Below, piece after piece: positions 25,087 through 34,108 of a stretch of DNA of 64,000 bases. Each line of letters begins with the position of its first letter. Within the stretch, counting starts at the first letter, position 1. The notes below the pieces were generated by a model. That model worked only from the letters and a program-made list of their open reading frames with translations. It did no database searches and had not been told where the DNA came from. Origin of the DNA: Silvibacterium bohemicum (GTDB lineage Bacteria; Acidobacteriota; Terriglobia; Terriglobales; Acidobacteriaceae); contig NZ_LBHJ01000003.1 in the NCBI RefSeq assembly GCF_001006305.1, positions 942,621 to 1,006,620 on the forward strand. The letters are read 5' to 3'. The position numbers and the translations under genes are program-made.

Positions 25087-27276
25087 TCAGGGAAGCGAAA
25101 TACGGTACAGGTTCCGGTGAACGGTGGTGTTCACCCAGGCATAGTGTTCGGGGTCCTTGCCCGGCACCAGATCTGCGCGCCTCACGGATTTCGCTCCCGG
25201 AACCACGCTTGGTTCGGCCAGCGGTGCAATCCCACCCACGGGAAGATTGGACAGGCTTTCTCCCGGCCCCACTGGAATCGCCAAACTCCGCCCTGCGCTG
25301 GTCCGCGACGGATCCTCTACCGGAATGAATAGAAATCTACCGTCCGTCGACCACTTCGGGAGACAGTAGCTTGTGCATATGTGCCGCGCGCGCCCGCCAT
25401 CCAGCGGAATCGCCATTACCGAGGGAAAGTCCCTGTCCGTTGTTCGGGAAACCACTGCCATCGCCCATCGCCGCCCTGGCGATACCCCCTGGAACTCGGC
25501 GATGGGATACGGGAACACCTTCGAACGGTTCGAGCCGTCTGGATTCATCCGCTCCAGGTAGTTCTTGTTTCCCTCCGTCTCCACGAAGAGAATCTGTCCA
25601 TGCACCCCGAAACGCGGCCATCTTCCGCCAGGATTGCCCACTTTACGCGCCGCTGCGCTTCGGTCTAAAGGAGCCAACCACAGCTGCGTCGTTCCCCCAG
25701 GCGCCAGGGTTGTGTACACCGCCTGCTTGCCATCTGTCGACACATCGTAGGAGCTCATCGAAGTTCCTGGGAACACCGCCTCGCTTTTCCCCGAGTCGAT
25801 CTCCGTGCGCCATAGCTCCGCACCCGAAGCTTCTCCATGCCGCAGCAGATAGTAGATGTTCTTGGAGTCCGGGCTGAAAGAAGGAGATATCCCGCCGATC
25901 ACCTCACCCTCTGAAGAGAGCGGCCGCTCGTTGTTCCCATCGTGAATCCAGAGAGCGCTTTCATGCACGCCAACCGATGTGATCAGCGCCCGCCCCGTTT
26001 GTTCCACCGCAATTCCTTCCTCCTCGGTAGGTCCGGAGGTGATTTGCTCCGGCGTCCCTTCCGGAAAACGCTGCCGCCACAGGTGGCTCCGTCCTTCGAC
26101 CACAGCGGTGAAATACATCCAAGCCCCGTCCGGCGACCACCCCGCAGATGTGCATGCACCTGCCGGTCCCGCCTGTCGGGCCGCGCGCCCGCCGTCCAGA
26201 GAAACCAACTTGCACGATATCCAGCCTTCGCCGTTCATCTCTACTATTAACGCCCAGTGGCGATCCGGTGATGGATACGAGTAATGTGCCATGCCGCGTT
26301 CATGCGGCGGGAAATAAATTTCGCGCAGGTCCGCGCGGGTTGCTGTCGCCGTGACCACTCCCATATGGATTCCCGAGGGGATCTCGGAAAAAAGCAGCCG
26401 CTGGGAGTCCAACCACACCAGTCCCGCCGCATTCTTCAGTAGAAGATGAGGTTCGCCTCCCAACGCCGATACCTGATAGGTGGAAAATCCGGAACTATCG
26501 AATACCGTGTACGCGATCTGCGACCCATCCGGAGAGAATGTAAGCCCGTACTTTGCCCGATCGTCGTCGGTGACGCGCCTCGCCTCTCCGTTCGGCAGCA
26601 TCTTGATATAGATTTGATCGGAGCTGAGAAATGGGTTGCCCCCTCGAACAAATGCCAGCATTCGTCCATCCGGTGACAATGCCGGCGCAACCGCCGAATC
26701 CGTGAAGTCGGTGAGCTGCGTATACCGGACCTCCGGCGGACGATGCCGCCATCGATAGAGAGCCATGCCGCCGAGCGCAAGGAAGATGCAGCTCCCAACT
26801 CCCACATACCAGGCCACCTGTTTTCTTCGCGGATGCCGCGAAATGACGGCAATCGCTTTGGGTATGTTCGGAGGCGAGGAGACCGGGAACGGCAAGGCTG
26901 GCACAACCGTCGAAACCGATGCGACAAACCTATACCCTGCCCCGGTCACCGTCTGGATGAAGCGTGGTTCGCTGGGATCGTCGTGGAGCAGGTGCCGAAG
27001 CTTCCGGATCGCCGTATTGATCCCATGTTCGGTATCGACGAATATTTCGCTCGACCAGAGCCGCTCGGCAATCTCCGCCCGGCTGACCAGCTGCCCCTCC
27101 CGGGAAACCAGAAGGATCAGCAACTCCATCGGCTTGCGCTCTAAGCGCAGCGGCTGGCTCTTGCGCAGCAGCTCGAAGCGTCCGCAATCCAGCCGGAATT
27201 CGCAAAATTCATACACCGCACCCTGTCCCCTGTTGGCCGCGGAACTGATCTCCGGACTGGGTACGCGATTCGACAC
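25087..27276 (-). CDS. Winged-helix regulator fused to PD40/TolB-like propeller (CadC-like)
   Basis: The 729-residue protein has an OmpR/PhoB-type winged helix at about 22-118 (FELLRKSQPLRLERKPMELL, DTEHGINTAIRKLRHLLHDD, FIQTVTGAGYRF). One membrane span follows at about 150-172 (AWYVGVGSCIFLALGGMAL). The large external part has PD40 repeats such as PALSPDGRMLAFVRGG, LTFSPDGSQIAYTV and ISPSFSPDSKNIYYLL. The topology is that of ToxR/CadC regulators, which bind DNA while anchored in the membrane and sense with the outer domain. This fusion is abundant in Acidobacteriota. It is divergent from the secreted protein gene at 27453 (176 bases apart), its most likely target by position. Confidence 0.8.
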   Translation of the reverse strand: MSNRVPSPEISSAANRGQGAVYEFCEFRLDCGRFELLRKSQPLRLERKPMELLILLVSREGQLVSRAEIAERLWSSEIFVDTEHGINTAIRKLRHLLHDDPSEPRFIQTVTGAGYRFVASVSTVVPALPFPVSSPPNIPKAIAVISRHPRRKQVAWYVGVGSCIFLALGGMALYRWRHRPPEVRYTQLTDFTDSAVAPALSPDGRMLAFVRGGNPFLSSDQIYIKMLPNGEARRVTDDDRAKYGLTFSPDGSQIAYTVFDSSGFSTYQVSALGGEPHLLLKNAAGLVWLDSQRLLFSEIPSGIHMGVVTATATRADLREIYFPPHERGMAHYSYPSPDRHWALIVEMNGEGWISCKLVSLDGGRAARQAGPAGACTSAGWSPDGAWMYFTAVVEGRSHLWRQRFPEGTPEQITSGPTEEEGIAVEQTGRALITSVGVHESALWIHDGNNERPLSSEGEVIGGISPSFSPDSKNIYYLLRHGEASGAELWRTEIDSGKSEAVFPGTSMSSYDVSTDGKQAVYTTLAPGGTTQLWLAPLDRSAAARKVGNPGGRWPRFGVHGQILFVETEGNKNYLERMNPDGSNRSKVFPYPIAEFQGVSPGRRWAMAVVSRTTDRDFPSVMAIPLDGGRARHICTSYCLPKWSTDGRFLFIPVEDPSRTSAGRSLAIPVGPGESLSNLPVGGIAPLAEPSVVPGAKSVRRADLVPGKDPEHYAWVNTTVHRNLYRISLP

Positions 27277-27452
27277 GTCTCTTGTGCCTCGGTAAGCACC
27301 CCATGTGTATCAGGGAAAAGGCCCGCTTGGAAAGGGTTTAGAGGTTCACCAAATCTTTACCTCCGGCTTTACCCCTGCTTCATTGCCTGCTCCGGGCCCG
27401 CTCCAGTTAGCTTGCTCCTCAATCGGCCATCTTGGCCCGAGGAGGAGAAACG

Positions 27453-28064
27453 ATGAGGGCAACATATTGGAAGTGGATGTCAGTGGTGAGCGCATTTGCG
27501 CTGGCCTTTTCCCTGGTTCCTGGGGCCGCGGCGCTGTGCGGTCCGTCCAACAAACTAATCAAACCTTCAGCCTGGTCCCCGCAGTATGGCATTGCCAGTC
27601 CGCAGTTCGTCAAAGCGGGCCTTGTTGACTACGACGATCACGAACCGTCCATCGTGGGATTGTGGCACGTCGTCTTCACAGGTCAAACCATGAACGGCGG
27701 ATCGTACAGTCTGCCGGAACCCTTCGACAACTCGGTCGTCGTCTGGCACGGAGATGGAACGGAGATTATGAACTCCTCGCGTCCCGCGCAAGACGGAAAC
27801 TTCTGCCTCGGTGTGTGGCAGCAAACAGGGAAGCGCCAATACTTCCTCAATCACATTCCCTGGCAGGGCAACGACCCAACGGGAACCCCTACAGGTGGAG
27901 CTCAAATGCTCGAGAAAGTCACCTTGAGCCCGGACGGAAATTCCTACACGGGCAAATTCACCTTTCAGGCCTACGACATCAACGGAAATCCCTCACTCGA
28001 GGTTTCCGGCACACTGACGGCAAAACGCATCACTCCGGATACCCCTTTCAGCTCTCTGCTTTGA
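27453..28064 (+). CDS. Secreted hypothetical protein
   Basis: The 203-residue protein has a signal peptide with core VVSAFALAFSLVPGAAAL. The mature part reads SIVGLWHVVFTGQTMNGG, then FDNSVVVWHGDGTEIMNS and FCLGVWQQTGKRQYFLNHIP, and ends in a beta strand pair (SLEVSGTLTAKRI). The 'GLWHVxF ... WHxDGTE' pattern suggests a lipocalin-like beta-barrel, but I cannot assign a family. GAGGAGGAG precedes the ATG at 27453. The gene is divergent from the PD40 regulator and may be under its control. Confidence 0.65.
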   Translation: MRATYWKWMSVVSAFALAFSLVPGAAALCGPSNKLIKPSAWSPQYGIASPQFVKAGLVDYDDHEPSIVGLWHVVFTGQTMNGGSYSLPEPFDNSVVVWHGDGTEIMNSSRPAQDGNFCLGVWQQTGKRQYFLNHIPWQGNDPTGTPTGGAQMLEKVTLSPDGNSYTGKFTFQAYDINGNPSLEVSGTLTAKRITPDTPFSSLL

Positions 28065-28773
28065 GAAGTGATGACCTGCTTCGGGGAGACGGCGGCTTCC
28101 ATTTCGACGACCTCCCCGGGCAAGAATTTGGTCGATGGTTCGTCTCACTCTCGACCGACGTTCGCCGGGCTGCTCGTCAATGGGCTCATATTCTCCTGCC
28201 TCGGAGAAGATGAAGAACCCGTCAACGCCTATGGCTTTGACCGTCGATGTACAGATAGAAGCCGAACGCGAGACCACAGACAACCAGGACGCTTAGGAAG
28301 ACGGAAAGCAGAACAGTGACGATCATTGGGATGCCTTTCAGCTGAAGAACAGAACGAGGCAAAACCGGCTGGGGAGGCCCAAACAGTTAATCGTCAAAGT
28401 GGCCGATTTCCCTTTCAGGATGTGGTGTGAGCCAAATCTGGCGCGACTGGATATTCCGAGCCGTTGAACAACTTGTGCAACGCTATGAATTCAGTCTCGG
28501 CGGGTCTCACGACGCCAACCGAGTATCACGCGATAAGCTACAAAGCTCTCGCTCAATACCTTGCTATCGACGCCAGACTGGACCAAGGGAACGCAGCAGA
28601 CTGGGTGGCACCGGAAGCAGCATTAGAGGCCGAATCCATTCGAAGGAATTGGGTGCAAGGGCAGGATAGACGCAGGTTTGGAGCGGTTTAGCGCGACTGA
28701 AGCGACACTGCGTGGTATCTCCAACTGCACTATTATCTATATCTTTTTAAATTGAACAGCCTAGATGGGTTAA
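28065..28773. other. 709-base region with little coding content, next to tRNA-Ser
   Basis: It contains one candidate small membrane protein (28222-28326, minus). A plus-strand frame at 28464-28691 reads like protein (for example EYHAISYKALAQYLAIDARL) but has no ribosome site and no recognisable family; it may be a gene remnant. The last 60 bases before the tRNA are AT-rich. Confidence 0.35.
28222..28326 (-). CDS. Candidate 34-residue single-span membrane protein
   Basis: An ATG at 28326 with GAAAGG 7 bases upstream opens a 34-codon frame. It encodes one hydrophobic helix (residues 2-26, VTVLLSVFLSVLVVCGLAFG in part) and a basic tail QSHRR. The composition, charge distribution and ribosome site are those of a genuine small membrane protein. 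No family is recognised, and no conservation data are available. Confidence 0.4.
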   Translation of the reverse strand: MIVTVLLSVFLSVLVVCGLAFGFYLYIDGQSHRR

Positions 28774-28865
28774 TGGCGGAGAGGGAGGGATTCGAACCCC
28801 CGGTAGCCTTTCGACTACGTCTGATTTCGAGTCAGGTGCATTCAACCGGGCTCTGCCACCTCTCC
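28774..28865 (-). tRNA. tRNA-Ser(CGA), CCA encoded
   Basis: Read on the minus strand, the 92-base gene has acceptor strand GGAGAGG pairing with CCTCTCC, then discriminator G and encoded CCA. The anticodon loop CTCGAAA gives anticodon CGA. A long variable arm and the T loop GGTTCGAATCC identify a class II serine tRNA. Confidence 0.92.
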
Positions 28866-29226
28866 GTACCATGGCCGGCGACTGGGCGCTTCAGCGATTG
28901 TACCGAAGCGTGTCGCTGTCCTTTTCAAGCCATTCCCGATTCTCACGGCATGCGCCAATCGCTCCACCGGGACGTTTGTCATGATGAAGAGACACTCTCT
29001 TCATCGCTCCTGACCTTGACCCTGGGATTTTGCGCACGGTTTGAATCTCGATTCCGGCCTCTCTCAGTTTAGTGGCAAATGCTCGCCTATGGCAATGCTC
29101 TCTATCCCTCCGCAGACCGTCCTTCACGAGGCGTCTGAGAGGAGTTTTCTACAGGGAATCGAAGTCATCGAAAGGGATGAGGCGCGACGGCCTTCAGAAA
29201 CCGCGGCCTGTAGTTATGCTGAAAGC
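28866..29226. other. 361-base region upstream of the hydrolase, with recombinase remnant
   Basis: The only recognisable content is a minus-strand fragment resembling the C-terminal end of a tyrosine recombinase (28987-29097). A longer in-frame reading of the hydrolase (from 29041) runs through this region but lacks a ribosome site. Confidence 0.35.
28987..29097 (-). pseudogene. Degenerate tyrosine-recombinase (phage integrase) C-terminal fragment
   Basis: The minus-strand translation HCHRRAFATKLREAGIEIQT followed by VRKIPGSRSGAM resembles the integrase box 'H-x-x-R-H-x-F-A-T-x-L-x-E-A-G-v-d-l-x-t-V-x-x-i-L-G-H'. The catalytic H-x-x-R is kept. The LGH has become PGS, and no catalytic tyrosine follows in frame. 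The fragment sits 121 bases from tRNA-Ser, a usual integration site. No N-terminal part is found, so this is a remnant at best; the match rests on pattern recognition only. Confidence 0.45.
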
Positions 29227-30129
29227 ATGTCGAACGAACAAATCGCAACAGCGTTTCCCGTCGAGGACCACTCGGCCGCAGTCAATGGGATCGATCTTCA
29301 CTATCGTGTGGCCGGCGACGGCCCCGTGCTCTTTCTTGTACCTCCGGGCTGGGGCGTGGGTTCCCACTATTTGCAGCGGGGATTTATTTCTCTGGCCGAG
29401 CGCCACAAGCTTATCTTCGTCGATACCAGAGCCAGCGGCCGTTCGAGCCGCCCCGCCGATCCCTCCCAGATGCGCAGTATCGATATGGCCGATGATCTGG
29501 AGGCGCTCCGCATTCATCTCGGTTTCTCCAAGGTCAGCGTGTTGGGCCACTCCAACTCAGGGGCGATTGCCTTGTCCTACGCGGAACGCTTTCCCGAGCA
29601 TCTGGACAAGCTGATCGTCTCCGGCAGTCAGGTGCTTGGCTTGAGCGCCTCCGCCGATACGCAAAGAATTCTCCAGGAGAGAGCCACCGATCCGCGTTTC
29701 GAGGCAGCCGTGCAGGCGGTCTCCGCATTCTTTGGCGGTCAGGCCAGCCCTCCGAAAGACGACGAAGCTCTGGGGGCATTCATCGCTCGGGTCTTGCCGC
29801 TCTATCTTTATCAGCCGGAGAAAACGCTCTCGCTTCTGCAGCAGCAGCTCGCGGGACCGATCTCCTCGTATGCCTTCAACGCACAGTTTGCCGCCGACGC
29901 GGCCGACCGTACTGACCTTACGCAGGCTCTGAATCAGATCGCAGCCAAGACCCTTATCCTGGTGGGCCGACACGATTTCATCTGCCCCGTGGCGCTGTCA
30001 GAGCATTTGCACAAGAGAATACCGCCATCCCAGCTCGCCATCTTCGAGGAAAGCGGACATTTTCCATGGCTGGAGGAGCCGGAAAAATTCTTTGCCACGT
30101 TGAATGATTTCCTTCGCCGGCCTGCTTAG
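29227..30129 (+). CDS. Alpha/beta hydrolase
   Basis: The protein of 300 residues has the alpha/beta-hydrolase fold of the proline-iminopeptidase/epoxide-hydrolase type. The oxyanion region is FLVPPGWGVGSHY, and the nucleophile elbow is VLGHSNSGAIAL (Ser near residue 113). The acid is in VGRHDFICPVALSEHL (Asp near 250), and the final His is in ESGHFPWLEEPEKFF (near 279). Start at 29227 is chosen because the fold begins soon after it; sequence upstream is not conserved-looking. Substrate is unknown. A hairpin (30162-30185) separates it from the convergent DHFR-like gene. Confidence 0.75.
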   Translation: MSNEQIATAFPVEDHSAAVNGIDLHYRVAGDGPVLFLVPPGWGVGSHYLQRGFISLAERHKLIFVDTRASGRSSRPADPSQMRSIDMADDLEALRIHLGFSKVSVLGHSNSGAIALSYAERFPEHLDKLIVSGSQVLGLSASADTQRILQERATDPRFEAAVQAVSAFFGGQASPPKDDEALGAFIARVLPLYLYQPEKTLSLLQQQLAGPISSYAFNAQFAADAADRTDLTQALNQIAAKTLILVGRHDFICPVALSEHLHKRIPPSQLAIFEESGHFPWLEEPEKFFATLNDFLRRPA

Positions 30130-30161
30130 ACGTCGACGGCCATCACGCAACGCGTCTGTAT

Positions 30162-30185
30162 AAGGGGATCTCTTCCGGTCCCCTT
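30162..30185 (+). terminator. Short hairpin between convergent genes
   Basis: AAGGGGA (30162-30168) and TCCCCTT (30179-30185) pair over a 10-base loop between the hydrolase stop and the stop of the convergent gene. It could serve both directions; the T run is short. Confidence 0.45.
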
Positions 30186-30753
30186 ACCTGAGGGAGGCGG
30201 CGTAGCACAGCTCAACGAAGCCATTCTTGTAAGCGGTCACGTTTTTCAAGTTCCACGTCTTCTCCGTCTGCGATTCACCGAAGAGACGAAGTCCGTCACC
30301 CAACAGGACAGGTGCGACGGTTAATCGGATCTCATCCACCAGGCCGAGTTCGAGAAAGCGCTGGCATAGCATCGCGCCACCCACCAGCCAGATGTTTCGA
30401 AATCGCGGCGCGAGTTTGGTGTGAACCAGCATTTCGAGATCGCCCGAATAGAACTCGACGCTCTCCCTCGCCGGTGGCCATTCTCTGCCGCTCACCACTA
30501 CTGTCGGAGTGTCGCCATAGGGCCAGCCCAGTTCCAGCGCGTGTTCATAGGTGCGCGAACCGAGGACATAACAGTCGATGGCCTTGACGAAGGCTGCGGC
30601 CTCGTCCTCCGAAACGGAAATGCCGGCTTCGTAGACGCTTCCATTGCCCTCCAGCCAGGAGAGGCTGTTGTCTTTCCTTGCGATGAACCCGTCAAGGCTT
30701 GAAACCGCGTGCAGGGTGACTCTCGATTCTGTTGCATGTCCTTCGCCCGGCAT
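30184..30753 (-). CDS. Dihydrofolate-reductase-like (RibD C-terminal domain) reductase
   Basis: The protein of 189 residues has the RibD_C/DHFR fold: VTLHAVSSLDGFIARKDNSL at the N-terminus, CYVLGSRTYEHALELGWPYG (about 68-87), and NIWLVGGAMLCQRFLELGLV with the NADPH-binding GG near residue 131. Such stand-alone proteins are usually NADPH-dependent reductases of unknown substrate, not true folate enzymes. GGGAGG precedes the ATG at 30753 by a few bases. It is divergent from the clan GH-D gene at 30958. Confidence 0.8.
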   Translation of the reverse strand: MPGEGHATESRVTLHAVSSLDGFIARKDNSLSWLEGNGSVYEAGISVSEDEAAAFVKAIDCYVLGSRTYEHALELGWPYGDTPTVVVSGREWPPARESVEFYSGDLEMLVHTKLAPRFRNIWLVGGAMLCQRFLELGLVDEIRLTVAPVLLGDGLRLFGESQTEKTWNLKNVTAYKNGFVELCYAASLR

Positions 30754-30957
30754 ATTTCCTCCCGTCTTGACTTTGGTGAGTGCAGACTGGAGCGATGCTT
30801 TTTCGCTCACGAAAGATCGTACAGGCAATTTGCTGAAGTTCTGCCTGCTCTTGCTTTGACCTCTCGAAGAAAAAGTTTCGTCGTCGGCGACGAGAGATCG
30901 CCTCCACCTCGCGCTCCGAAATTCGATACCATCGCCAGTGAATACAGGAGCGGCCTG

Positions 30958-32667
30958 TTGAACGACGAAGCGATTTCTCTGCCTACGCGGCGATCTGTCT
31001 TACGCGGTATTGGCGCTGTAACCTGCGCGGGCATTGCCGCCAACGCGCAGCCGACTGTTGCAGCGGTTGAAACCAAGCCATCGGCCAGCTTCTTTCCGAT
31101 TCTCCGCCAGCCGGATGCAGTCCGGGCCTACGCCGAAGATCCCAACGCAATCTCTCTACGCCGAAGCGGCTCGGACTGGACACAAGAGAGCCTGCGTTTC
31201 ACCTGCAAAGAGAGCAGCGATAGCCTGCAGCTCACGTTGAGCGCGCCAGCGACTGCGCTCTCGCGCCTCCATCTGCGCTGGAACTTTGCGGTGCGCCCGG
31301 ATCTCCGCCTGCTTGGTGACGCCTGGGAGCGCAGCTACGGAGAGCTGAGCTGGCGATCCATCCTCCCCGAGCGCCCCATGCCCTGGTACTTCCTGGCCTT
31401 CGACGGCAGCTCCACGCACGGCTACGGCGTCAAGACCGGAGCAGCCGCGTTCGCCTTCTGGCAGTGCGATCGCGAGGGTGTTTCGTTGTGGCTCGATGTG
31501 CGAAACGGAGGCCGTGGAGTGCTGCTCAATCAGCGGTCCCTGGAACTGGCGACCGTGCTCACGCGCAAGGGGCAGCCGGGTGCAGACCCGTTCGCATCTG
31601 CGCGTGCCTTCTGCCGCGAGCTCTCACCCTCGCCGCGGCTGCCGAAGACACCCGTCTACGGCAGCAACGACTGGTACTACGCCTACGGAAAGAGCTCGGC
31701 CGAGGACATTCTGCGCGACGCCGACCTGATGGCGGAGCTGGCTCCCTCCACCGGGCCGCGGCCCTTCACCGTGATGGATGAAGGTTGGGAGCACAACCCG
31801 CGCTTTCCGCAGATGGACGAGATGGCCGCGCAGATTCGCCGCAAGGGCGTGCGGCCGGGAATATGGGTCCGTCCGTTGCGCGCCCGCGGTGAAACCAATC
31901 AGTCCCTCTTGCTGTCGGCAGAGCGCTTCGGCGCTCGCACCGAGCGGCACGCCGAAAACCTCGCCTACGATCCGACCATCCCCGAAGCCAGAGAGAAGGC
32001 CTTGGCTTCGATCCGCAATCCAGTCGCGTGGAAATACGATCTGGTGAAGCACGACTTCAGCACCTTCGATATGCTGGGCCAGTGGGGATTCGAGATGGGC
32101 CCGTCGCCAACACTTGCAGGCTGGAGCTTTCACGACCGCTCGCTCACCAATGCCGAGATCGTCCGCGGTCTCTATCAGGAGATCCGGCAAGCAGCGGGTG
32201 AGGAGACAATTCTCGTCGGCTGCAACGTCGTCGGGCATCTGAGCGCTGGGCTCTTCGAGCTGCAGCGCACCGGCGACGACGTGAGCGGCAGGCTCTGGGA
32301 GCGCACGCGGCGCATGGGCGTAAACACGCTCGCCTTTCGGCTCCCGCAGCACAACACGTTCTTCGTGATGGACCCCGATTGCGTGCCCATCACGGACGCA
32401 ATTCCATGGACGCTAACCAAAAACTGGCTGGACGCCGTCACCGCCAGCGGCGCTTCCTTGGTCGTTTCCCCAAGCCCCGGTGTCTTGAACGGTGATCGTC
32501 GCGACGCCGTCCGCGCGGCATTTGCAATTGCAGCATCCCAGGGATTGGAGGCCCGCCCCAAAGACTGGCTTGACTCGCGAACGCCGCAGAACTGGCAAGC
32601 CGGAGCGGGGCAGGGTCGCAGCTATGAATGGTTAGAAGATGGTGGCGCTTATCCCTTTGAGGTTTGA
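30958..32667 (+). CDS. Tat-exported clan GH-D (GH36-like) glycosidase homologue
   Basis: The protein of about 569 residues starts with a twin-arginine signal (PTRRSVLRGIGAVTCAGIAA, residues about 9-28). An N-terminal sandwich precedes a barrel with YGSNDWYYAYGKSS, FTVMDEGWEHNP and RPGIWVRPLRA. Near residue 366, KYDLVKHDFSTFD holds the probable nucleophile, and RTGDDVSGR (D440/D441) the probable acid/base, by analogy with GH27/GH36. I favour the TTG at 30958 because AGGAG lies 7 bases upstream and the Tat motif then sits at the N-terminus; a much longer frame from 30709 overlaps the divergent gene. Substrate is unknown. The flavin oxidase follows 60 bases later. Confidence 0.65.
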   Translation: MNDEAISLPTRRSVLRGIGAVTCAGIAANAQPTVAAVETKPSASFFPILRQPDAVRAYAEDPNAISLRRSGSDWTQESLRFTCKESSDSLQLTLSAPATALSRLHLRWNFAVRPDLRLLGDAWERSYGELSWRSILPERPMPWYFLAFDGSSTHGYGVKTGAAAFAFWQCDREGVSLWLDVRNGGRGVLLNQRSLELATVLTRKGQPGADPFASARAFCRELSPSPRLPKTPVYGSNDWYYAYGKSSAEDILRDADLMAELAPSTGPRPFTVMDEGWEHNPRFPQMDEMAAQIRRKGVRPGIWVRPLRARGETNQSLLLSAERFGARTERHAENLAYDPTIPEAREKALASIRNPVAWKYDLVKHDFSTFDMLGQWGFEMGPSPTLAGWSFHDRSLTNAEIVRGLYQEIRQAAGEETILVGCNVVGHLSAGLFELQRTGDDVSGRLWERTRRMGVNTLAFRLPQHNTFFVMDPDCVPITDAIPWTLTKNWLDAVTASGASLVVSPSPGVLNGDRRDAVRAAFAIAASQGLEARPKDWLDSRTPQNWQAGAGQGRSYEWLEDGGAYPFEV

Positions 32668-32727
32668 GTTTTGCAGTCAATTTCTCAACCAATGGTTTAT
32701 AGGTCTCCACCAGATTAGGAAGATGCT

Positions 32728-33984
32728 TTGAATATTTCCGATGTCATCGTGATTGGAGCCGGCATCGCTGGGCTCGCCGCCGCTCGCAGGCTTGCGGAGG
32801 CGGGCTGCAGTGTCACCGTGCTTGAGGCGCGCGAACGTGTCGGCGGCCGCATCCTGACCGTGCGTGCTCCGCAGGAGGATCTTCCCATCGAGCTGGGCGC
32901 GGAGTTCGTACATGGCCGCCATCCGCAACTGCTCGCGCTCATTGAAGAGGCGGGACTCACGCTCTTCGAGCGGGAGGGACGGCCATTCTGCTACGAGAAC
33001 GGAAAGGTGGGCGACTGTAGCTTCGGAGATTTCTTCGGTGTGCTCGACGACCTCCCGGCAGAGCCCGATCTATCCTTCACGGAATTCCTTGCCCAGGCCA
33101 AACTCCCTCCACGCGTCGCGGAGCGCACGAAGAATTACGTCGAAGGCTTCAACGCGGCCGACGCCAACCGCATCGGCACCGCCGCGCTGCGCAAGCAGCA
33201 GGAAGCCGAAGAGGCCATCGAGGGCGACCGCCTGTTTCGCGTGCTGGAGGGTTATGACCGGCTGCCCGAACACGTGCTGCAGCGGTTTCTCGCCGCCGGT
33301 GGAGAGCTTCATCGCAACACGCCGGTCACTTCCATCGATTGGAAACCCGATCAAGTGCGCGTCCAGACCGCAAACGCGGAGCTTCCCGAGTTATCCGCTC
33401 GGCGCGTGGTGATTACGCTGCCGCTGGGCGTGCTTCAGGCCGGAAGCGTGGCCATTCGTCCGCAAGCGGATGCGATGACCGCGGCGGGAAAGTTGGCGAT
33501 GGGCGCGGCCACGCGCATCACTCTGCTCTTTCGCGAGCACTTCTGGGAATGCGTCACGCCGGAGTTAAGCTTTCTGCTGACACAGGAACGGCCGCTCCCC
33601 ACCTGGTGGAGCAGCTTCCCCAACAACGCATCGGCGTTGACCGGTTGGGCTGGAGGCCCTCGTGCAGCGGCCGCTCCTGCAGGCCTTCCGCTGCAGCAGG
33701 CAACGCTCGCAATGTTGTCCCGGATCTTCGAGCGAGACGATCTTCGCTCGCTCCTGATCAGCGGCCACACCCACGACTGGCAGACTGACCCCTTCAGCCT
33801 CGGCGCATACAGCTACGCACCGAAGGGAGCGCTGCACGCCTCCGAGGAGATGACGCGGCATGCCGAGAACACGCTCTTTTTCGCCGGCGAGCACACCGAT
33901 ACGACGGGGCATTGGGGCACGGTGCATGCGGCGCTAGGCGCCGGACTGCGCGCCGCGGATCAGGTCCTGGATTCGCTGCGCTAG
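32728..33984 (+). CDS. Flavin monoamine oxidase family FAD-dependent oxidoreductase
   Basis: The 418-residue protein has an N-terminal FAD Rossmann motif, VIVIGAGIAGLAAARRLAEA (residues about 6-25), then LEARERVGGRILTV and ELGAEFVHG. The C-terminal FAD motif is FFAGEHTDTTGHWGTVHAAL (near 388-407), as in monoamine and polyamine oxidases. It starts at TTG 32728 with AGGA 7 bases upstream. The natural amine is unknown. It is on the same strand as the clan GH-D gene, but no functional link is evident. Confidence 0.8.
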   Translation: MNISDVIVIGAGIAGLAAARRLAEAGCSVTVLEARERVGGRILTVRAPQEDLPIELGAEFVHGRHPQLLALIEEAGLTLFEREGRPFCYENGKVGDCSFGDFFGVLDDLPAEPDLSFTEFLAQAKLPPRVAERTKNYVEGFNAADANRIGTAALRKQQEAEEAIEGDRLFRVLEGYDRLPEHVLQRFLAAGGELHRNTPVTSIDWKPDQVRVQTANAELPELSARRVVITLPLGVLQAGSVAIRPQADAMTAAGKLAMGAATRITLLFREHFWECVTPELSFLLTQERPLPTWWSSFPNNASALTGWAGGPRAAAAPAGLPLQQATLAMLSRIFERDDLRSLLISGHTHDWQTDPFSLGAYSYAPKGALHASEEMTRHAENTLFFAGEHTDTTGHWGTVHAALGAGLRAADQVLDSLR

Positions 33985-34108
33985 CCTTTTGGGCCGGTGA
34001 TTCTTCGTACAGATATGATTGTTCGCCCTTTAACCGATTGGTGTACACTGCGCTTCGTCCTCTGATTAGCTGCTTGCCGCACTTGAAACAGGAAGGAGTT
34101 TGTTTGCT

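Noticed and set aside
28464..28691. Plus-strand frame of 75 codons near the tRNA
   Set aside because: It reads somewhat like protein, but has no ribosome site or family; kept only as a comment on the region.
30709..30957. N-terminal extension of the Tat-signal glycosidase
   Set aside because: It overlaps the divergent reductase gene, has no ribosome site and places the Tat motif over 90 residues inside the protein.
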